The notes under the pieces are model-generated. The model saw only the letters and a program-made list of their open reading frames with translations. It did not search any database and was not told the origin of the DNA. Shown in pieces: positions 1 to 8,327 of a DNA stretch of 64,000 nucleotides. A program made the position numbers and the translations under genes. The DNA is taken from NCBI RefSeq assembly GCF_030010415.1, contig NZ_JASCSA010000014.1. One strand, given 5' to 3'. Each line of letters opens with the position of its first letter. Within the stretch, counting starts at the first letter, position 1. The DNA comes from Cobetia amphilecti. GTDB taxonomy: Bacteria > Pseudomonadota > Gammaproteobacteria > Pseudomonadales > Halomonadaceae.

Positions 1-581
1 AGATTCCCGATCGCACCGCCAATCTGATTGGCAAGGGCGAAGATCCGAGCATCCCGATGCTCGCGACCTGTCAGCGGCTGGAGGCCGATGGCGCCAATGC
101 CATCGCGATTCCCTGCAATACCGCGCATGCCTTCGTGGCGCGTATCCAGCCCTATATCGGCATCCCGATCATCAACATGCTGACGGCGGTGGTTGACCAT
201 ATCGCGGCGATGCAGACGCCGGTGACGCGGGTCGGGTTGCTCGCGACCAGCGGCACCGTGACCAGTCGGGTCTACCACGACATCATCGAGGCCTCGGGGC
301 GGGAAACGCTGGTGCCCGATGCGCGCTGTCAGACCCAGGTGATGGAGGCGATCTACGGGCATCACGGCGTGAAGGCGGGCCATACGACAGGGGAGTGCAG
401 CGAGCATCTGCAGGCTGCCATTTCCCACCTGCTGGCACGGGGCGCAGACGTGATCATTCTGGGCTGTACCGAGCTTCCGCTGATCGAGCTTGATGCGGCA
501 CTGCGTGAGCGGGTAGCGCTGCTCGACCCCGCGGAAATTCTCGCGCAGCGCTGTGTAGCACTGGCGCAAGCCGAGGCCTGA
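1..581 (+). CDS. Aspartate/glutamate racemase family protein (5' end outside window)
   Basis: This is the C-terminal part of a cofactor-independent amino-acid racemase; reading frame 3 is open from the first bases of the window, so the true start lies upstream. Asp/Glu racemases interconvert L and D forms with two cysteines acting as acid and base. Both cysteines are visible: IPCNTAH near the start of the visible part and LGCTELPL about 40 residues from the end. The pattern TSGT between them fits the second Rossmann-like half. A LysR gene follows in the same direction after about 140 bp. Substrate (aspartate, glutamate or a hydantoin-like compound) cannot be told from the sequence. Confidence 0.85.
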   Translation, partial: IPDRTANLIGKGEDPSIPMLATCQRLEADGANAIAIPCNTAHAFVARIQPYIGIPIINMLTAVVDHIAAMQTPVTRVGLLATSGTVTSRVYHDIIEASGRETLVPDARCQTQVMEAIYGHHGVKAGHTTGECSEHLQAAISHLLARGADVIILGCTELPLIELDAALRERVALLDPAEILAQRCVALAQAEA

Positions 582-719
582 TCAGCGCTGTACGCATCAG
601 GCAAGCCAGTGAAGAGAGCTTGAAGAAAAGACACGCAGCGACGCGATATACTGCGCTCCCCCAGGCGCGCTGTGTGCCTTTGCCTCATTCATGCCTCTCT
701 TCAGGTGCTCGCCGTGGAA

Positions 720-1664
720 ATGAACTGGCTGGAAGACTTCCTCACCCTGGCGGTGACGCGTAACTTCTCGCGCGCCGCCACCCTGCGCAACGTGACGCAA
801 CCGGCCTTCAGCCGTCGTATTCGCAATCTGGAATACTGGGTCGGCGCCACCCTGATCGACCGCAGCCTGTTCCCCGTCGGCCTGACCCCTGCGGGCGAAT
901 CCTTCCAGCGCACCGCCCAGGATGCGCTCTCGGTATTGCGCGTCGGCCGCGATGAAGCGCTCGGCTTCGTGCCCAAGATAGAGGAAGTCGTCTCGATTTC
1001 CGCCTCGCACACGCTGGCGGTCAGCTTCTTCGTCGACTGGCATGAACAGCTGCAAAGCCGACTGGGCAATCTCAAGGCACGCATCGTGCCCGACCACGTC
1101 GCCGGCTGTGTCGATGCCTTGATCAGCGGCAACTGTGATCTGATGCTGGCCTACAACAGCCCGCTACTCCCGACGCTCACCGACATCGTGCGCTATCCCT
1201 CCATCGTGCTCGGCTCCGAGCGACTGGTGCCCGTAAGTGCCGTCGATGACGCAGGCCAAGCGCTTTACTCCCTCGACAGCGACACGCCGCAGCCCTATCT
1301 CTGCTACTCCAGTGACAGCTATCTCGGCCGACTGACCGCCCTGATCATCGGTCGCCAGAACCTCGCCGCGCGCCTCAACTTCCGCTACGAATGCTCGATG
1401 TCTGACGTGCTCAAGCGTGGCGCTCTCGCCGGTAGCGGCATCGCCTGGGTGCCGGAACGCGCCGTACGCGACGAACTGGCCGCCGGGCGCCTCGTCATCA
1501 TCAGCGATGATAGCCACACCGCACCGCTGGACATCTGCCTCTTCCGCCACGCCGAGCATGACCAGCGCGTGGCCGAACGCATCTGGCAAGCCTGCCTGAC
1601 CGCCGAAGACGAAACCCTCGAGCCAGACCAGCCGCCTGCTGGCGGCGTGCCAAGGCAGGGATAG
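720..1664 (+). CDS. LysR family transcriptional regulator
   Basis: A DNA-binding regulator of 314 residues, the usual LysR length. The N-terminal helix-turn-helix is seen in residues 1-60 (MNWLEDFLTLAVTRNFSRAA, followed by QPAFSRRIRNLE), and the rest is the periplasmic-binding-like effector domain. I chose ATG at 720 because the family begins almost directly with the helix that precedes the HTH; a GTG at 714 and an ATG at 672 are in frame upstream but add unusual residues. It follows the racemase gene, which is a plausible target, though LysR targets are usually divergent. The effector is unknown. Confidence 0.88.
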   Translation: MNWLEDFLTLAVTRNFSRAATLRNVTQPAFSRRIRNLEYWVGATLIDRSLFPVGLTPAGESFQRTAQDALSVLRVGRDEALGFVPKIEEVVSISASHTLAVSFFVDWHEQLQSRLGNLKARIVPDHVAGCVDALISGNCDLMLAYNSPLLPTLTDIVRYPSIVLGSERLVPVSAVDDAGQALYSLDSDTPQPYLCYSSDSYLGRLTALIIGRQNLAARLNFRYECSMSDVLKRGALAGSGIAWVPERAVRDELAAGRLVIISDDSHTAPLDICLFRHAEHDQRVAERIWQACLTAEDETLEPDQPPAGGVPRQG

Positions 1665-1773
1665 GGAAAAAAAGGGCCCGGAGAAGAAAGAGTCCATAGA
1701 GGAAAGAGCACGCAACGGAAAGAGCACGCAAAGCAAAGAGCACGGCAATAACCCGAAATCATCGCCAGTGCAT

Positions 1774-1812
1774 AACGCAAGACGGGAGCCACCAGGGCTC
1801 CCGTCTTGCGTT
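1774..1812. terminator. Strong hairpin terminator between convergent genes
   Basis: A perfect 17-bp inverted repeat (left arm 1774-1790, right arm 1796-1812) surrounds the 5-nt loop ACCAG. It sits between the end of the LysR gene and the 3' end of the minus-strand phasin-like gene, so it could serve both strands. There is no clear T tract on either side. Confidence 0.7.
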
Positions 1813-1886
1813 GAGGCATCTGAGCGCATCTGACCGCATCTCTGCTCACAGCCTATCGGCCGCAGCTGCAAGTCATGCAACGCCTC

Positions 1887-2240
1887 TCACGACAGTCGAC
1901 GCGAGTTGGCCGTCGTGCGCTTGTGCAAGGGCTTGATGAAGAGGGTACCCGTCGTCCACCACGGCGCCACCTTGCCGCCCGTCATCGCATTCATCCACGC
2001 CTTCTGCATCACGAACCACATCTCCCAGCTGGCCGCGATCTTCTCCGACACCATCTTCTGGTTCTCGGTGATCATCTTCGGGTCCAGCGGTGACTGGGTT
2101 CCCCACAGATGAGTGCGCGACATGATGGTCGACATGGCCGTCGACCACATCTCCACCGAGGTCGTGCCCAGCTTCCAGACATCGAACATCGCAGCCGGCG
2201 TCGTCGGGACCAACTCTGACCAGGCAGGTTGTTTAGCCAT
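1887..2240 (-). CDS. Small helical phasin-like protein
   Basis: A 117-residue protein, mostly helical and rich in Met and Trp (runs such as VEMWSTAMSTIMSR and WEMWFVMQKAW). Size, amphipathic helices and lack of a signal peptide resemble phasins that coat polyhydroxyalkanoate granules, but no diagnostic motif lets me be sure. ATG at 2240 is preceded by GGAGAG at good spacing; an upstream in-frame ATG at 2252 overlaps that ribosome site and is less likely. A TGCTGCAGTGCA stretch about 50 bp upstream recalls the GC-rich half sites bound by PhaR repressors. It is the last core gene before the defence island. Confidence 0.5.
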   Translation of the reverse strand: MAKQPAWSELVPTTPAAMFDVWKLGTTSVEMWSTAMSTIMSRTHLWGTQSPLDPKMITENQKMVSEKIAASWEMWFVMQKAWMNAMTGGKVAPWWTTGTLFIKPLHKRTTANSRRLS

Positions 2241-2532
2241 TGTGCTCTCCAAGTAAGGAACCTGAGTACATTGATACGCCTGTTTTTGCTGCAGTGCAAT
2301 ATGAGTTTTGGCTGTGAGACGAGATAGGGCGATTCGGAGCCTCCCTTATCACAAGTTTCTATATAAATCAGTGGGTTAGCGATGTTGAGGGCCTGAAAAT
2401 ACGGAATTTTCCGTGCTTGGGCGGAAATTTCCTATAGGGCTGGGGAGAGTGGATTTTTAGGATTGTTGGCAATGTCTTACGTAGACGTATGAATTTTATG
2501 AAGCTGGGTATCAGTTAAATCAGACAGGGGAT
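2241..2532. other. Left island border, no gene seen
   Basis: This stretch changes from core to AT-rich island composition. It includes the near-palindrome ACGGAATTTTCCGT (2401-2414) and the palindrome GGAAATTTCC just after it, a motif that recurs inside the 287-bp repeat downstream. I see no convincing coding region, tRNA end or direct repeat that would mark the island boundary. Confidence 0.4.
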
Positions 2533-2819
2533 GTAGGCGTTGGCGGATGGCGCGGAAATTTCCGGCGTGAAGCTGTGCAGCGATAGAGGTGAGAGCGCGG
2601 CGAGGCGCGTTGGTATCGAGCTGAGTGTCACGTAAATGCGACGCATTGTGTCGCAGCGAACTAACGAATTCCTTCTCGCGCTTGCCTCTACTCGGCTATT
2701 ATTAGGTTTCTTGAAATTTCCTATATTCAAATATGTATTTCTCGCCAAGGCAGGACGCCATGGTGGAAGACCGTGAGACGGAGCTCGCCCCAGCGGTAAG
2801 CGCCGTGCGGTAGCCGTGT
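2533..2819. repeat. Leader repeat, copy 1 (matches 13868-14155)
   Basis: This segment is collinear over its whole 287 bp with 13868-14155. Shared blocks include the GGCGCGGAAATTTCCGGCGTG block, the ATTAGGTTTC-TGAAATTTC block and the closing GCCGTGCGGTAGCCGTG block. Identity is partial, so the copies are old or have evolved separately. Its last 45 bp (2775-2819) also match 15358-15402. It is therefore an uninterrupted version of a leader that near 14-15 kb is split by an HNH endonuclease gene. Confidence 0.8.
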
Positions 2820-2864
2820 GATGGCATGAGAAACGATGCGCACCAGACGGGAGCCCCAACGGGC

Positions 2865-2969
2865 ATGCTGGTTTACAACGCTACCAAGCAGCAGTTCATT
2901 GACGACGTCTGAGCCAATGTCATCGCTGACGCCATTGAGAATGTGGTGGCACGCAAACTAAGCCGCAAT
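2865..2969 (+). pseudogene. 5' fragment of the nuclease-helicase-S24 fusion gene
   Basis: The sequence corresponds to the first 35 codons of the intact gene at 15450, beginning with the same ATG context and residues MLVYNATKQQ. Codon 16 (Arg in the intact copy) is TGA here, at 2910, and similarity stops at about 2969. With its leader it marks where a second copy of that gene, or the ancestral locus, once stood. It cannot encode a functional product. Confidence 0.85.
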
Positions 2970-3052
2970 AAGCTAGGTGTATGGTCCCGGGAAGCAAAGG
3001 AAGGGGCCTGTTAAGGCGGGTAACGTCCTAAAGTGGAGATGCTGGTAAAGGG

Positions 3053-3169
3053 CAGCATGCTCGTTTATTGGTGTTGTATAGCCATGTCAACAAAAAATCA
3101 ATTATTTGATGTGTGGGTGTAAGAATGTTGGACGCGCGCACTTGTTCAAGCCAATAAACGAGCGCGCTG
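3053..3169. repeat. 19-bp inverted repeat upstream of caspase gene (attC-like or MITE-like)
   Basis: Left arm 3053-3071 and right arm 3151-3169 pair over 19 bp with two mismatches; the inner 13 bp (GCTCGTTTATTGG against its complement) are perfect. The 79-bp interior holds a small TGTTG...CAACA hairpin. The right arm is followed by CCTGTTAAC, so the structure could be an integron attC site preceding a cassette. A MITE or a structured untranslated leader of the caspase gene are alternatives. No reverse transcriptase is nearby, which argues against a retron RNA. Confidence 0.5.
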
Positions 3170-3204
3170 TCTATCCCTGTTAACTAAAAAGGAAAGTTCC
3201 AGAC

Positions 3205-4662
3205 ATGAGCAGAAAAATGACTGCGTTGGTTATTGGGAATTCAAGTTATCCAGGGCATGGATTAAAGAATGCCACAAATGATTCTGAGGATATTTCAAAA
3301 AAATTATCTGAATTTGGATTTTCTGTAATTCACCTTTCTAATGCAAAGAAACGAGATATTGATGATGCGGTTAAATCGTTTAGGGATAATTTGAACAGTA
3401 ACGATATAGGGCTTTTCTATTTTGCTGGACATGGTATGCAAATAGAGGGAGAGAATTATATAACAGCCGTCGACACCGAGTTTGAAACGGAAATGGACGC
3501 CAAATACTCATCTTATCCATTAAACAAAGTTATCGACCTGATGGAAAGAAGCAACAATAAAACTAATATAGTTATATTGGATGCATGCCGTAACAATCCG
3601 TACGAAAGGGCATGGCATAGGGCCCCTTCTCAAAGGGGATTAGCACCTGTTTTTGCTCCCAAAGGTACCATCATAGCATTCGCCACGTCACCAGGCGAAG
3701 TGGCTGGTGATGGGGCAGGAAGGAATGGCTGTTATACCGAGGCTTTACTCAAACATATATCTTTGCCAGATATTCCCATTGAGGAAATGTTTAAACGAGT
3801 CAGAAACTCACTCTCGGTAAGTACGAAAAATAGACAGACATCATGGGAGCATACATCCTTATCCGGTGACTTTTTCTTTTATATTAGTTTGGTTAACGCT
3901 GTAGGTAAGTATACAAAAGAAGCAATTTCAGACGGGTTGTTTCACATAAAGACGGACTTAGAACTACATAGAGTTATATTAGACCTTAAATCACATCATT
4001 GGTATACTCAAAATCCAGCAGTAAGAAATTTAAAGTCTGAAGATATTAGCTCGTCTGATAAAAATTCGGTTTTTGTGTTAGGAAGAAATCTTTATCAAGC
4101 AGCATGTGGAAGCGCAAATGGCGCATCCGATTTTATTTCCGAATTTCGAGATAGAACTCAGGGTGTAGATGATAAGTTAAGAAGAGCAGTTCTAGAGGGA
4201 ATGTTGTTTGAGATTTTCTTTAACTCAAAAGGTGAGCTAAGAGAAAACTTTAAAACATCAAAATTTAATGAAGTTTTTGAGTATCAGCAATATTCTGAGT
4301 TTGATGAGTCCTTCAAGTTTATATCAGATATATTGGCAAATTATCCAAATCGTTTTCACATAATACCTGGTAAAGATAGAAGCGTATCAGTGGATGTAGA
4401 AACAAACGAAAACGATGAAGGTGAACTTAAGGTAATCGGAGTTCATCTGGGTGGCATAAACATTCTTCGTGAAGATGAAGATTATGGTTTCTACGTGGAC
4501 GATGGTGAAGTACCTTACGAAGCCTTTCGAAAAGCGGCTCTTGAAAGACGAATTTCTGAAGATATGTTAATACCAAACTCTAAGCTAACAATAAATTTTG
4601 ACTTTTACGCCGACAAAAAATCGAAAATATTATTTCCTTATGGTCATACCGTAGCGAAGTAA
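3205..4662 (+). CDS. Caspase-like (peptidase C14) protease with unknown C-terminal domain
   Basis: The 485-residue protein has an N-terminal caspase-fold peptidase domain (residues about 5-230). The catalytic pair is visible: His76 in FYFAGHGMQ and Cys128 in ILDACRNNP. The last 250 residues match nothing I recognise and may be a sensor or partner-binding part. Bacterial caspase-like proteases often act as death effectors in antiphage systems; that role here is inferred from the island context. GC content is far lower than in core genes, pointing to transfer. ATG at 3205 has AAAGGAAAG upstream. It is followed by an attC-like hairpin rather than by a tightly coupled gene. Confidence 0.8.
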   Translation: MSRKMTALVIGNSSYPGHGLKNATNDSEDISKKLSEFGFSVIHLSNAKKRDIDDAVKSFRDNLNSNDIGLFYFAGHGMQIEGENYITAVDTEFETEMDAKYSSYPLNKVIDLMERSNNKTNIVILDACRNNPYERAWHRAPSQRGLAPVFAPKGTIIAFATSPGEVAGDGAGRNGCYTEALLKHISLPDIPIEEMFKRVRNSLSVSTKNRQTSWEHTSLSGDFFFYISLVNAVGKYTKEAISDGLFHIKTDLELHRVILDLKSHHWYTQNPAVRNLKSEDISSSDKNSVFVLGRNLYQAACGSANGASDFISEFRDRTQGVDDKLRRAVLEGMLFEIFFNSKGELRENFKTSKFNEVFEYQQYSEFDESFKFISDILANYPNRFHIIPGKDRSVSVDVETNENDEGELKVIGVHLGGINILREDEDYGFYVDDGEVPYEAFRKAALERRISEDMLIPNSKLTINFDFYADKKSKILFPYGHTVAK

Positions 4663-4666
4663 TTAA

Positions 4667-4739
4667 CAAGGCCAATCGCGACAATGCCTACTACATTGCG
4701 GCTTCGTCTCTATTCCGTAGCCGTGCATGTTGGCTAGCG
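4667..4739. repeat. attC-like imperfect hairpin
   Basis: The segment starts TAAC-AAG-GCCAA and ends TTGGC-TAGC-GTTA, an imperfect inverted repeat of about 73 bp with the order R-L-L-R expected of an integron attC site; the ending GCGTTAT resembles known attC ends. The 3' 7-mer GTTATAC departs from the GTTRRRY consensus at one position. It lies exactly between the caspase and T5orf172 genes, as an attC between two cassettes would. No integron integrase is present in the window, so this remains a candidate. Confidence 0.35.
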
Positions 4740-4760
4740 TTATACCTATGAGGTGATTTG

Positions 4761-5393
4761 TTGAGAAAACGAGACGACAAAAATAAATTCTACAAATCGG
4801 TGCATGAGGAATACGTCTTATTGCACCAGACAGGTAATGCGAAAAACCTCACGAGAATGTTTCGTACCGCATTAGATTCTTATGAACAGCACTATATTTA
4901 TTCACTGCTGAGTAATCCAGATTATGGTGTTTGCCGATATATCAAAACAAAAGACTTGTTCTCGGTAAATAAAAGCGTCTTGGATAAAGATATATCAAGG
5001 AATACCGATCTACTCAGCAAGTCATTTAACCACTATAGGTATGTTCCTAAGGGGCTAGATTTATCATATGGTGGGAAATTCGGGTACGTATATGTATTGA
5101 CAAACGAGTGCATGCCTAATTTAATTAAGATTGGCTATACATGTATCACTGCTTTTGACAGAGCTAAGCAGCTCTCTACTACTTCAGTAGCTTATTCTTT
5201 CAAGGTTGATTATCTCGCAAGAGTTAGAAAGCCAGTGGAAGTCGAAAAATTAGTTCACCATCAACTACAGGCCTTCAGAGTCAACTCAGATCGTGAGTTT
5301 TTTGAAACATCTGTGGAAAATGCTATTTTTGTTATAGAGTCAATTGCAATGTACATACCTAAGCAAAACCTAAGTGTGAAACCGGATTCATAG
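4761..5393 (+). CDS. T5orf172 (GIY-YIG type) nuclease-domain protein
   Basis: The 210-residue protein ends in a T5orf172 domain, a GIY-YIG nuclease relative: GYVYVLTNECMP starts the domain, followed by IKIGYT, an Arg-containing helix (DRAKQLSTTS), VEKLVHHQLQ and REFFE. The first 110 residues are unrecognised. TTG at 4761 is preferred because GAGGTG lies 5 nt upstream; a TTG one codon earlier is also possible. AT-rich like the caspase gene, and cut off downstream by the IS30 element. A nuclease effector or helper role is inferred from the family and neighbourhood. Confidence 0.7.
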   Translation: MRKRDDKNKFYKSVHEEYVLLHQTGNAKNLTRMFRTALDSYEQHYIYSLLSNPDYGVCRYIKTKDLFSVNKSVLDKDISRNTDLLSKSFNHYRYVPKGLDLSYGGKFGYVYVLTNECMPNLIKIGYTCITAFDRAKQLSTTSVAYSFKVDYLARVRKPVEVEKLVHHQLQAFRVNSDREFFETSVENAIFVIESIAMYIPKQNLSVKPDS

Positions 5394-5403
5394 AATAACC
5401 GCA

Positions 5404-6501
5404 GCACTTTGGACCGCACGGTAGAGGCGGGGGATCAGCGCCGGTTCCCTTCTCGGCTCACCGACCTAAGTGAAGCGGAGCATTGAATCCCGACAGCTGA
5501 CCCAGACCCAACGATACCAGATCCACGCCCTCTATGGCTTGGGCATGAGCCAGCGCCAGATCGGCAGGGAGCTTAACCTCCACAGCAGCACTATCAGCCG
5601 TGAGATTCGCCGCAACGCCACCGCCGATGGCTATGATCCCGAGCAGGCTCAGGCACTCAGTGATCATCGGCGCCGCACTGCCCACAAGTGGACAAAGCGC
5701 CTTCCAGGCATGATATCCGCGGTTGCCGGTCGGCTAAGTGAGGAGTGGAGCCCACAGCAAATTAGTGGCTTCATGGCGCCCTTGGCCGGCGTTAGTGTCA
5801 GTCATCAATGGTTCGACTCCTTGATCTGGAACTATAAGGAACGGGGTGGTGACCTTTGGTGGTATCTCCCTCAGCCTAAACGCTGCAATGAGCACCGCAG
5901 GCACGCCAAGAGCGCCGGGTTGGGCAAGATTCCCAACCGAGTCGGGATTGAGCACCGTCCGGATGTAGTTGATGATCGGCGCTTTATCGGCCATTGGGAG
6001 GGCGACATCGCGATACCGGGCCACAAGCAGTCAGGCTTGGTCACGCTGGTCGAGCGTCGCAATGGCTATTTACTGGCGGCACGACTGCCCAGGATCTCGG
6101 CCGAGTTGACGCAAGCAGCCATGATCCGTTTGTTGAAGCCGCGTCGGGGAGCGGTCCAGACGATCACACTGGACAATGGCTCGGAATTCGCTGGTCACGA
6201 AGCGGTGGCCAAGGCCGTGACGGCGGCGATGTACTTCTGCGATCCCTACTGCTCTGGACAGCGTGGGACCAACGAGAATACGAATGGCCTGATACGGCAG
6301 TACTTCCCCAAAGGAACGGATTTCCGCCAGGTCAGCGATGCAGAGCTACGCAAGGTGGTCGAAAAGCTGAATGACCGGCCTCGAAAGCGACTCGGCTACC
6401 GGACACCGGCGCAGGTGTTTCTAGGGGAATACTCAGGAGGCCTGGATACCGCAGGTGCTGCGCTTATTGCATTTGAATTCAGGGACCCAAAGTGGAGATA
6501 A
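5404..6501 (+). mobile_element. IS30-family insertion sequence
   Basis: A single transposase gene is bounded by short inverted repeats: CACTTTGG at 5405-5412 and its complement CCAAAGTG at 6487-6494. The outer limits are not exact because the transposase stop codon (6499-6501) falls just outside the right repeat core, and I could not identify a clear target duplication. It separates the AT-rich caspase/T5orf172 part from the GC-rich Hachiman-like operon and may have brought either of them in or cut a third cassette. Confidence 0.75.
5470..6501 (+). CDS. IS30-family transposase
   Basis: The 343-residue DDE transposase has an N-terminal HTH (residues about 10-50, GMSQRQIGRELN then STISREIRRN) and an IS30-type catalytic core. 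The acidic triad is visible: Asp in GHWEGDIAIPG, Asp in TLDNGSEF and Glu in RGTNENTNGLIRQ. The closing PRKRLGYRTPAQVF is a family hallmark. Length is normal and no frameshift is present, so the enzyme looks intact. Composition resembles the core genome more than the flanking AT-rich genes. Confidence 0.95.
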   Translation: MKRSIESRQLTQTQRYQIHALYGLGMSQRQIGRELNLHSSTISREIRRNATADGYDPEQAQALSDHRRRTAHKWTKRLPGMISAVAGRLSEEWSPQQISGFMAPLAGVSVSHQWFDSLIWNYKERGGDLWWYLPQPKRCNEHRRHAKSAGLGKIPNRVGIEHRPDVVDDRRFIGHWEGDIAIPGHKQSGLVTLVERRNGYLLAARLPRISAELTQAAMIRLLKPRRGAVQTITLDNGSEFAGHEAVAKAVTAAMYFCDPYCSGQRGTNENTNGLIRQYFPKGTDFRQVSDAELRKVVEKLNDRPRKRLGYRTPAQVFLGEYSGGLDTAGAALIAFEFRDPKWR

Positions 6502-6684
6502 GCTTCGGGGCAAGGATTTGCGTGTCGAGTACCTAGCAACAGCGCCCATGATGCTTGGCGAGACATCGCCTTCGCGCGGTGACATCATTACAAAGATCGC
6601 AATGCTTTGAGAGGCAATCGATAGCTGCTCAAGACTTACAGAGGAGATTGACTCATCAACTCGGTTCGATCCATTGACCTACGC

Positions 6685-7551
6685 TTGATTGAAAACCTCG
6701 TCGATTCCATCCGAGGCCCGGGGTTCGTGTTAAATTTTTCCGACAGAAGCTTTGCGGGCTTCTTCGCCTCTGAACTCAAGATCAACATCGTCGATCCGAA
6801 ATACGCGGTCAATGGTAGATCGAAGGGCAAGCGCCTCCGCCATTTACCTCAGAGCTGCGATCATGGCACTGCCGTTCGCGTCCTCGAAGCACTTTGGGAG
6901 CATCGCAGCGAGTATTTGACGCTTTCCTGCAGCGCCGACCCCGTCGCCGATGCCGAGACCCGCTACCAAGGCCTGATAAGTCGCCTTTCGGGCGGCGCTG
7001 CACCGCCGCGCCCCTCGGCAAGCCCCCAGGCCGTTCCCGTCGATCGCACGGCGATCGCCGAGATCAAAACGGACCTCAAGCAGGTCACGGCATTGGCACC
7101 ACATGCGCCCGGCTACTCCTTCGAGGGCTTTCTTCAAGGCCTGTTCGGCGCATACGGTCTGGCCGCCCGAGAGCCATTCCGGCTGCGCGGCGAACAGATC
7201 GATGGGGGCTTCCAGCTCGGCAGCGAAATCTATCTACTCGAAGCCAAGTGGCACGGCCAGCCGATCGGCGTCGCTGAGCTACACACCTTCCATGGCAAAA
7301 TGGAGCAGAAGGCAGCTTGGGCCCGCGGCCTGTTCGTCAGCAACAGCGGCTTCACCGAAGAGGGCCTCGCTGCCTTTGGACGCGGTAATCGGGTCATCTG
7401 CATGGACGGCCTCGACCTTTACGAGATGCTTGATCGTGAAATCCCCCTCACCAGATTCTCGAACGCAAAGTCCGCCGCGCCGCTGAAACCGGCGCGCCGT
7501 TCATGCGCGTGCGCGACCTTTTTGCTCTGTGAGCGGGAGAAACAAGGATGA
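6685..7551 (+). CDS. Mrr-like restriction endonuclease fold protein
   Basis: Residues about 120-260 form a restriction-endonuclease domain of the Mrr type: Asp173, Glu186 and Lys188 (in DGGFQ and LLEAKWHG) give the PD-(D/E)xK signature. The N-terminal 100 residues carry a separate domain with DFSDRSF-like and GRSKGKRLR motifs often placed ahead of such nucleases. No ATG fits; TTG at 6685 is the first conventional start after an in-frame TGA at 6649, although a GAGGAG at 6641-6646 would suit a non-standard start nearer 6655. The stop overlaps the next ATG, so this is the first gene of a three-gene operon with HamA- and HamB-like proteins. Confidence 0.75.
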   Translation: MIENLVDSIRGPGFVLNFSDRSFAGFFASELKINIVDPKYAVNGRSKGKRLRHLPQSCDHGTAVRVLEALWEHRSEYLTLSCSADPVADAETRYQGLISRLSGGAAPPRPSASPQAVPVDRTAIAEIKTDLKQVTALAPHAPGYSFEGFLQGLFGAYGLAAREPFRLRGEQIDGGFQLGSEIYLLEAKWHGQPIGVAELHTFHGKMEQKAAWARGLFVSNSGFTEEGLAAFGRGNRVICMDGLDLYEMLDREIPLTRFSNAKSAAPLKPARRSCACATFLLCEREKQG

Positions 7552-8327
7552 CGCAGTTCAATGATTGGTGCATTTCGGTCGACGCGCCGGTGGGAAACCA
7601 CCATCGGTGGGTGATGACCGGACAGGCCGCCCACCTCGCGGTCGGTATTCAGGCGACGGCGGCTATCGTGCCTTCACATTACGCCTCGGAGGAACAGGTG
7701 GCGCGCGCACTTGCGCGGCTTGGCAAGCCCGCGGCCGCCGCGCTGATCGAGAGCAAGCTGCCGACCACCAAGCAGATCCGGTCCGGTGACCTTGGCGAGA
7801 TCTACGCGACGGAATGGATAGATGCCCATAGCGGTGGCTTCCGCGCACCGATCAAGCGCCTGCGCTGGAAGGACCATCGCAACATGGCGATGCGTGGTGA
7901 AGACGTGATCGGCATCCTGCAAGATCCTCAATCGCAACGTCTTCAGTTTCTGAAGACGGAGGCGAAGAGCCGCGCCGCGTTGACGGCCCAAGTCCTGACC
8001 GAAGCCCGCGCCGGACTGGACAAGGATGGAGGATTGCCCTCAGCCCACGCCCTACACTTTATTTCCGCGCGTCTTCTCGAGCTTGACAATTTGCCGCTCG
8101 CCGATGCGATCGATGACGCGCTGCTCAAGTACGGCATCCCGCCGCAGAGCGTTCGGCATCTGCTTTTCACATTTACGGGCAATGCCCCCGATGCGCTGCT
8201 GACAGCCTCTCTACAGGCCTATCCCGGCCCCATCAATCAATGGGGTATTGGACTTCACGTGAAAGGCCACGGCGCCTTTATCGGCGCGGTCTACGATCGA
8301 GTGATTGCTGATGCCAACAACTCCTGA
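7548..8327 (+). CDS. hamA: HamA-like nuclease of a Hachiman-type system (DUF1837)
   Basis: The 259-residue protein matches the HamA pattern: GDLGEIYATEW at residues 80-90, GEDVIGI at 117-123 and LKTEAKS at 135-141. These give a PD-(D/E)xK set of Glu84, Asp119, Glu138 and Lys140. In Hachiman, HamA is a non-specific nuclease held in check by the HamB helicase and released on phage DNA damage; that is knowledge of the family. It overlaps both neighbours (ATGA with the upstream gene; HamB ATG lies inside its 3' end), implying coupled translation. Assignment to Hachiman rather than a related nuclease-helicase pair is an inference. Confidence 0.6.
   Translation: MTQFNDWCISVDAPVGNHHRWVMTGQAAHLAVGIQATAAIVPSHYASEEQVARALARLGKPAAAALIESKLPTTKQIRSGDLGEIYATEWIDAHSGGFRAPIKRLRWKDHRNMAMRGEDVIGILQDPQSQRLQFLKTEAKSRAALTAQVLTEARAGLDKDGGLPSAHALHFISARLLELDNLPLADAIDDALLKYGIPPQSVRHLLFTFTGNAPDALLTASLQAYPGPINQWGIGLHVKGHGAFIGAVYDRVIADANNS

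Noticed and set aside
3053..3169. Retron-like ncRNA with complementary a1/a2 ends upstream of the caspase gene
   Set aside because: No reverse transcriptase gene is present nearby, and the protein downstream is a caspase-like protease.
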